Shown: piece by piece, positions 40,799 through 44,514 of the stretch
Position numbering within the stretch: the stretch's first letter is position 1
Layout of the letters: each line of letters begins with the position of its first letter
From: Streptomyces sp. AC555_RSS877
GTDB taxonomy: Bacteria; Actinomycetota; Actinomycetes; Streptomycetales; Streptomycetaceae
Direction of reading: 5' to 3'
NCBI RefSeq assembly: GCF_019049245.1
Contig: NZ_JAGMUK010000002.1
Span: 1 to 44,514 of the forward strand
DNA length: 44,514 bases
Notes under the pieces: generated by a model
Seen by the model: only the letters and a program-made list of their open reading frames with translations
Databases searched by the model: none
What the model was told of the DNA's origin: nothing
Position numbers and translations under genes: made by a program

Positions 40799-42373
40799 TC
40801 AGCCCCGGTTGCGCCTGACGAACAGGACCAGTGCGCCGCCGAGCAGGAGCGCGCCCGTGGCGGCGGCCACCAGCGGCAGGGTGCCGTTGCTTCCGGTGCT
40901 GGCGAGGGAGCCGGTGCCGGTACTGTCGTCGGCCGCGGAGACCGTCTGGGTCCGGGGGCTGTTGCCGTCGGCCCCGGGGGCGGCGGACGCCGACGCGGAG
41001 GCACTCGGCGCGGGGGCCCCGTCGGCGCCGCCCTCGACCTTGACCGTGACGGGCGCGGTGTCGTTGCCGTGCTCGTCGTCGAAGGTCATGGTGTTGCCGT
41101 ACGACGTGGTGGCCAGGGCCTCACCGGTGGTCGTCCGGGCGTTCGCACGGATCTGCAGGCCGAACCGGAAGGAACGGGTGTCCCCGACGGCGAACTGGAC
41201 CGGGCGGGGGTGGCAGATGTACTGCGGCACGCCCGGTGTCTGTTCGCCGGTACCGGACTCCGCCTCCTCGTTCCACACGCTGCAGCGGTCGGGGATCTCC
41301 ACGGCCTTGGTGCCGGTGGGGATGGTCACCAGCAGTGCGGGCTGGTCGTCGCTGGCGTTGTAGCCGACCCAGCCCGGGCCCTCGTTGCCCAGGGAGACGT
41401 CCACGTGCACCAGGTCGCCCGGTGCGCCCTCGGCGGTGTCGCCGCCGGCGACCATGTCGGCGGTGCTGTCGGCGTCGATGTGCCGTCGGCTGATCGGTGT
41501 GCCGTCGGTGGCCGCGGCTCCGGCGGCGACCAGGGAGAGCGCGGGACCGTTCCCGGCGGGAGGCTTGGTGTCGCCGCCGGTCAGGGGCAGGGCCTCGTGG
41601 CTGAAGTACTCGAACAGGGCCTGCGGGGTCAGGTCCAGTGTGACCGGCTGCTCCAGCCGGTAGCTCTTGCCGGGCTCGACGACCGTGTCGAACGTGCACA
41701 GCGCCTGCTCGGTCAGACCGTAGGCGTCCCCGGCGGCCTTGGAGTACACGCAGTTGGAGAAGCGCTCCGCGTACGCGAGTCCGATGGTGGTGCGCAGCCG
41801 CAGCTGGACCCCCTCGGCGGGCAGCGTGCCGGTGTTGCTGATCGTGACCGGGGACTCGACCGTGGAGCCGGGCTTGTCGCCCTTCCGGTCGGGCAGCTTG
41901 TTCACCGTCAGCTCGGTGGTGCCCGCGGTCAGTTCGACGGGGACGGAGACCACGGTGCCGTTGGACGACGTGCCGCTCAGGGTCACCGTGCCGGTGGTGC
42001 CGAGGGGTGTGCCGGGCTTGGCGTTCAGATCCGCGATGTAGCCGGCGTTGTCGCCCTCGGGGACGTCCTCGATCGCTGGCCAGGTGAAGGTGTCGAGCGA
42101 CTTTCCGTTGACCGTGACCCAGTCCTTGACGGCACTGAGGTCCGCGCTGATGGTCACGTCCTTCGCCGCGCCGGGACCGTCGTTCCTCAGGAGCCAACTG
42201 ATCTGCGGCGGATCAGCGCTCGGCGGTACGGGCAGCCCGATGGCCTCGCTCCGCACGTCGATGTGCACGACCGGTCCGTCGGCCGCCTGGGCGGACGTGG
42301 CGGGCAGCCATGCGGCGACGGCGGCCGCGAAGGCGGCCAGAACCGCACCCGTCTTGCGTCGGCGGTTGATCAT
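40799..42373 (-). CDS. Secreted LAXTG cell-wall surface protein
   Basis: 524 residues. Sec signal (RRRKTGAVLAAFAAAVAAWLPATSAQA), then two or three Ig-like/DUF11-like beta domains (ISWLLRNDGPGAAKDVTISADL ...; VESPVTISNTGTLPAEGVQLRLRTTIG ...; VHVDVSLGNEGPGWVGYNASDDQPALLVTIPTG ...). A Ser/Ala/Pro/Gly wall-spanning stretch follows (about 450-488), then a sorting signal: LASTG at 490-494, a hydrophobic helix and the tail RRNRG. LAXTG is the motif used by Streptomyces class E sortases, as for chaplins. Function of the displayed domains is unknown. The class F sortase gene lies 82 bp upstream in the same direction. Confidence 0.88.
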   Translation of the reverse strand: MINRRRKTGAVLAAFAAAVAAWLPATSAQAADGPVVHIDVRSEAIGLPVPPSADPPQISWLLRNDGPGAAKDVTISADLSAVKDWVTVNGKSLDTFTWPAIEDVPEGDNAGYIADLNAKPGTPLGTTGTVTLSGTSSNGTVVSVPVELTAGTTELTVNKLPDRKGDKPGSTVESPVTISNTGTLPAEGVQLRLRTTIGLAYAERFSNCVYSKAAGDAYGLTEQALCTFDTVVEPGKSYRLEQPVTLDLTPQALFEYFSHEALPLTGGDTKPPAGNGPALSLVAAGAAATDGTPISRRHIDADSTADMVAGGDTAEGAPGDLVHVDVSLGNEGPGWVGYNASDDQPALLVTIPTGTKAVEIPDRCSVWNEEAESGTGEQTPGVPQYICHPRPVQFAVGDTRSFRFGLQIRANARTTTGEALATTSYGNTMTFDDEHGNDTAPVTVKVEGGADGAPAPSASASASAAPGADGNSPRTQTVSAADDSTGTGSLASTGSNGTLPLVAAATGALLLGGALVLFVRRNRG

Positions 42374-42455
42374 CCCTGGGTCCCTCCCCGCAGGGCGAAC
42401 CTCGCCCCGCCGGCCACTCAGACATCCGACCGCCGCCCAGGGTTGTACGGGAGTT

Positions 42456-43121
42456 CTAGAGTCCGCTGCCCGTGAGGTACGCCGAGACGATCACGTTCGC
42501 CGTGTAGCTGCGGCTGGCCCGGTCGAAGCTGCCACCGCAGGTGATCAGGCGCAGCTCGGCCCGCCCGGTCTGGCGCGGGCCGTAGGCCTGCTGCGCGTCG
42601 AAGTGGTCGCGGGTGACGACCTGGACGTCGTCGACCGTGAACTCGGCGACCTTGCCGTCGTCGCGGATCACCCGGACCGTCTCGCCTGGCTTGAGGGAGC
42701 TGAGCTTGTAGAAGACGGCGGGCCGGGTCTGGGTGTCGACGTGCCCCACCATCAGCGCGGTCCCGGCCGCCCCCGGCCGCACGCCCCCGGCGTACCACCC
42801 CACGATCCCCGACTGCTCGAACGGCGGCGGGTCGATCGCGCCTTCCGCGTCCAGGCCGCGCGCCACCACGGGCGCCTGCACGCCGAGGTAGGGGATGTCG
42901 ACGCGCTGCGGCAGGGCCGCGCCGAGCGGCCGGTGCGCGGGCGGCAGCTCCACCTCCGGCGGCCGCCCGACCGCCGCCATGTCTCCTGTGGTGGGCGCGG
43001 ATATCCCGGGGCGTACGTCGGTCACCTCGCGCCCCCACAGCCAGAGCCCGAGCAGCAGCAGCGCCCAGGCCACGCCGGTCACCAGACGGCCGGTGCCGAA
43101 GGAACGTTCGTGGTCGGCCAT
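42456..43121 (-). CDS. Class F sortase
   Basis: 221 residues. One N-terminal helix (LVTGVAWALLLLGLWLWG) and an extracytoplasmic sortase barrel with catalytic His127 (ALMVGHVDTQ), Cys195 (LRLITCGGSFD) and Arg204 (RASRSYTANV). The LITCGG form and single helix mark class F, widespread but poorly characterised in actinobacteria. It should cleave a sorting signal and join the protein to the wall or to another acceptor. It is 5 bases downstream of the secreted protein gene and 82 bp upstream of the LAXTG protein gene, all leftward, suggesting one operon. Confidence 0.92.
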   Translation of the reverse strand: MADHERSFGTGRLVTGVAWALLLLGLWLWGREVTDVRPGISAPTTGDMAAVGRPPEVELPPAHRPLGAALPQRVDIPYLGVQAPVVARGLDAEGAIDPPPFEQSGIVGWYAGGVRPGAAGTALMVGHVDTQTRPAVFYKLSSLKPGETVRVIRDDGKVAEFTVDDVQVVTRDHFDAQQAYGPRQTGRAELRLITCGGSFDRASRSYTANVIVSAYLTGSGL

Positions 43122-43126
43122 GGCGG

Positions 43127-43690
43127 TCAGCCCGTCCCGCGGCTCCGGCGGGTACTCCGGAGCACGACGGCCACCGCGGCGGCCGCGGCGAGGATCAGAC
43201 CGATCACGGCGTGCCCGGTGCCGGGACCGGCGGCGCGGGCGTCCTCGGCGACGTCCACGGCCGCGAGGCGCGCGGTGCCGCCGCCTCCGGCCTTCACCGG
43301 GGCGACCGGGGAGGCGGGGGTGGTGGGCTGGTGGGCGGGCTGGTCGGACCGCGGTGCCTTCTCCACGACGGTCAGGGAGGCCTTGCGGTCGCTGTCGCCG
43401 CAGGTGACCTTCACCTCGTAGGAGCCCGCCTCGACGGAGGCGCTCACGCGGGTCTCGCCGACGAGCGTGCCGTCGACGCCGGTGAGCTGGATGTCCGCGA
43501 CGAAGGCCGCCGAGACGGCCGTGGCGGTGCGGGCCGTGCAGTCCGAGACCCGCAGCGCGATGTCGGTGCCGGGCGCGGGGGACGAGGGGGTCACCGCGAT
43601 GCCGCTGCCTCCGTCCGCCGCGTACGCCGTCGGGGTGAGCGCGGTGGCGACCATCAGAGCCGTGCAGAGAGTGAGACGTGCTGAACCCAT
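43127..43690 (-). CDS. Secreted Ig-like protein with C-terminal membrane helix, partner of the sortase
   Basis: 187 residues from ATG 43690 (GGAGG 7 bases upstream). Signal peptide (LTLCTALMVATALTPTAYAA), one ~85-residue beta domain (GIAVTPSSPAPGTDIALRVSDCTARTATAVSAAFVADIQLTG ... YEVKVTCGDSDRKASLTVVE) with two Cys that probably form a disulfide, a Pro/Ala linker, and a C-terminal helix with a basic tail (HAVIGLILAAAAAVAVVLRSTRRSRGTG). No LPXTG-like motif is visible before the helix, yet the layout is that of a sorting substrate. It could be the substrate or a membrane partner of the class F sortase just downstream. Confidence 0.85.
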   Translation of the reverse strand: MGSARLTLCTALMVATALTPTAYAADGGSGIAVTPSSPAPGTDIALRVSDCTARTATAVSAAFVADIQLTGVDGTLVGETRVSASVEAGSYEVKVTCGDSDRKASLTVVEKAPRSDQPAHQPTTPASPVAPVKAGGGGTARLAAVDVAEDARAAGPGTGHAVIGLILAAAAAVAVVLRSTRRSRGTG

Positions 43691-43781
43691 CGTGAACCTC
43701 CAGATACCCGGAGCCTCCCCCTCGGGCCGCGGCCCCGCACCCTCAGCGGGGCCGCACTGCTCCGAACGGGTCAAGAAGGTT

Positions 43782-44514
43782 TCAGACCCGGTCGACGAGG
43801 TCCGCGATCGAGTCCACGACCTTGGACGGCCGGTACGGGAAGTTCTCGACCTGCTCGGGCCGGGTCAGGCCGGTGAGCACCAGGAACGTCTGCATTCCGG
43901 CCTCTATGCCGGCCAGTACGTCGGTGTCCATCCGGTCGCCGATCATGGCGCTGGTCTCGGAGTGCGCGCCGATCGCGTTGAGCCCGGTCCGCATCATCAG
44001 CGGGTTCGGCTTGCCGGCGAAGTACGGCTGCCTGCCGGTCGCCTTGGTGATCAGCGCGGCGACGGCGCCGGTCGCCGGGAGCGGGCCCTCGGTGGAGGGG
44101 CCGGTCTCGTCGGGGTTGGTGGCGATGAAGCGGGCGCCGGCCTCGATGAGCCGTACGGCCTTGGTCATGGCCTCGAAGGAGTACGTGCGGGTCTCGCCGA
44201 GGACGACGTAGTCCGGCTCGTGGTCGGTGAGGATGTAGCCGATGTCGTGCAGCGCGGTGGTCAGGCCCGCCTCGCCGATCACGTACGCCGAGCCGCCCGG
44301 CCGCTGGTCGTCCAGGAACTGGGCGGTGGCCAGCGCCGAGGTCCAGATGGACTCCACCGGCACGTCCAGGCCCATGCGCCGCAGCCGGGCGTGCAGATCG
44401 CGCGGGGTGTATATCGAGTTGTTCGTGAGGACCAGGAAGGGCTTGCCGGACTCCTTCAGCCTCTTGAGGAAGGCCTCGGCGCCGGGGATCGGTACGCCCT
44501 CGTGGATGAGCACA
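43782..44514 (-). CDS. NagD-type HAD-IIA phosphatase, N-terminus outside the window
   Basis: 244 residues visible. Sequence starts [32 protein letters not shown] (HAD motif II), then a cap domain ([35 protein letters not shown] ... [53 protein letters not shown]), the motif III Lys in [11 protein letters not shown], and [18 protein letters not shown] (motif IV). This is the NagD/AraL/PGPase group of the HAD superfamily. The nucleophile DXDGVL must lie just beyond the right edge. Hydrolyses a sugar or nucleotide phosphate in the cytoplasm. Specificity is unknown. Confidence 0.9.
   Translation of the reverse strand, partial: VLIHEGVPIPGAEAFLKRLKESGKPFLVLTNNSIYTPRDLHARLRRMGLDVPVESIWTSALATAQFLDDQRPGGSAYVIGEAGLTTALHDIGYILTDHEPDYVVLGETRTYSFEAMTKAVRLIEAGARFIATNPDETGPSTEGPLPATGAVAALITKATGRQPYFAGKPNPLMMRTGLNAIGAHSETSAMIGDRMDTDVLAGIEAGMQTFLVLTGLTRPEQVENFPYRPSKVVDSIADLVDRV

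Overview
The window is a GC-rich chromosomal segment of a Streptomyces species. The evidence is very high third-position GC, GTG/TTG starts with GGAGG-type ribosome sites, twin-arginine lipoprotein signals, three tRNA-Lys(CTT) genes, and a gene order that, from memory, matches the S. coelicolor core region around SCO2800-SCO2840 (cdgA, the EhuABCD-type transporter, an AA10 LPMO, cslA-glxA). No integrase, CRISPR array, prophage or complete insertion sequence is visible. One miniature inverted-repeat element is present.

Layout. 1-3830 (leftward): response regulator, histidine kinase, sugar-type ABC solute-binding lipoprotein and the start of its permease. 3953-8373: a small secreted protein, a spermidine-synthase-like methyltransferase, a small primase/polymerase-like protein divergent from an NsdA-type TPR regulator, and a histidine phosphatase. 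8569-14780: a PAP2 membrane phosphatase, then an overlapping three-gene operon (Fe-S PD-(D/E)XK nuclease, large unknown protein, SF1 helicase), a small conserved protein and a second primase/polymerase-like protein that ends inside the first tRNA-Lys gene. 14901-15121: a 221-bp MITE inserted exactly at the stop codon of a secreted M6-like metalloprotease. 16384-18630: tandem BldD-like boxes and the c-di-GMP enzyme gene cdgA, then an LLM flavin oxidoreductase.

19979-28852 is a catabolic/uptake cluster: two Asp/Glu-racemase superfamily proteins, a D-2-hydroxyacid dehydrogenase, an amidase, a DUF3830 protein, an ABC transporter of the EhuBCDA type and an IclR regulator. The plan suggests import of a polar amino-acid-like or amide compound, hydrolysis, and isomerase/dehydrogenase steps. 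The substrate is not evident, and the usual ectoine-degradation enzymes are absent.

28938-34751 runs from tRNA-Lys copy 2 to copy 3 and holds an acyl-CoA synthetase, a DUF3592 protein, an AA10 LPMO with a DasR-type operator, an SPFH protein and an NlpC/P60 hydrolase with two peptidoglycan-binding repeats. Next come cslA-glxA (tip glycan synthase and radical copper oxidase, translationally coupled) and a convergent GH6 endoglucanase. Together these form a plausible machine that makes, oxidises and trims a beta-glucan at the hyphal tip and opens the wall around it. The right end has a LAXTG surface protein, a class F sortase, a secreted membrane-anchored protein and a NagD-type HAD phosphatase cut by the window edge.

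The most novel item is the operon at 9419-13508. Its gene order (Fe-S nuclease, middle protein with a C-terminal barrel-like segment, SF1 helicase) resembles the domain order of eukaryotic Dna2 split over three coupled genes.
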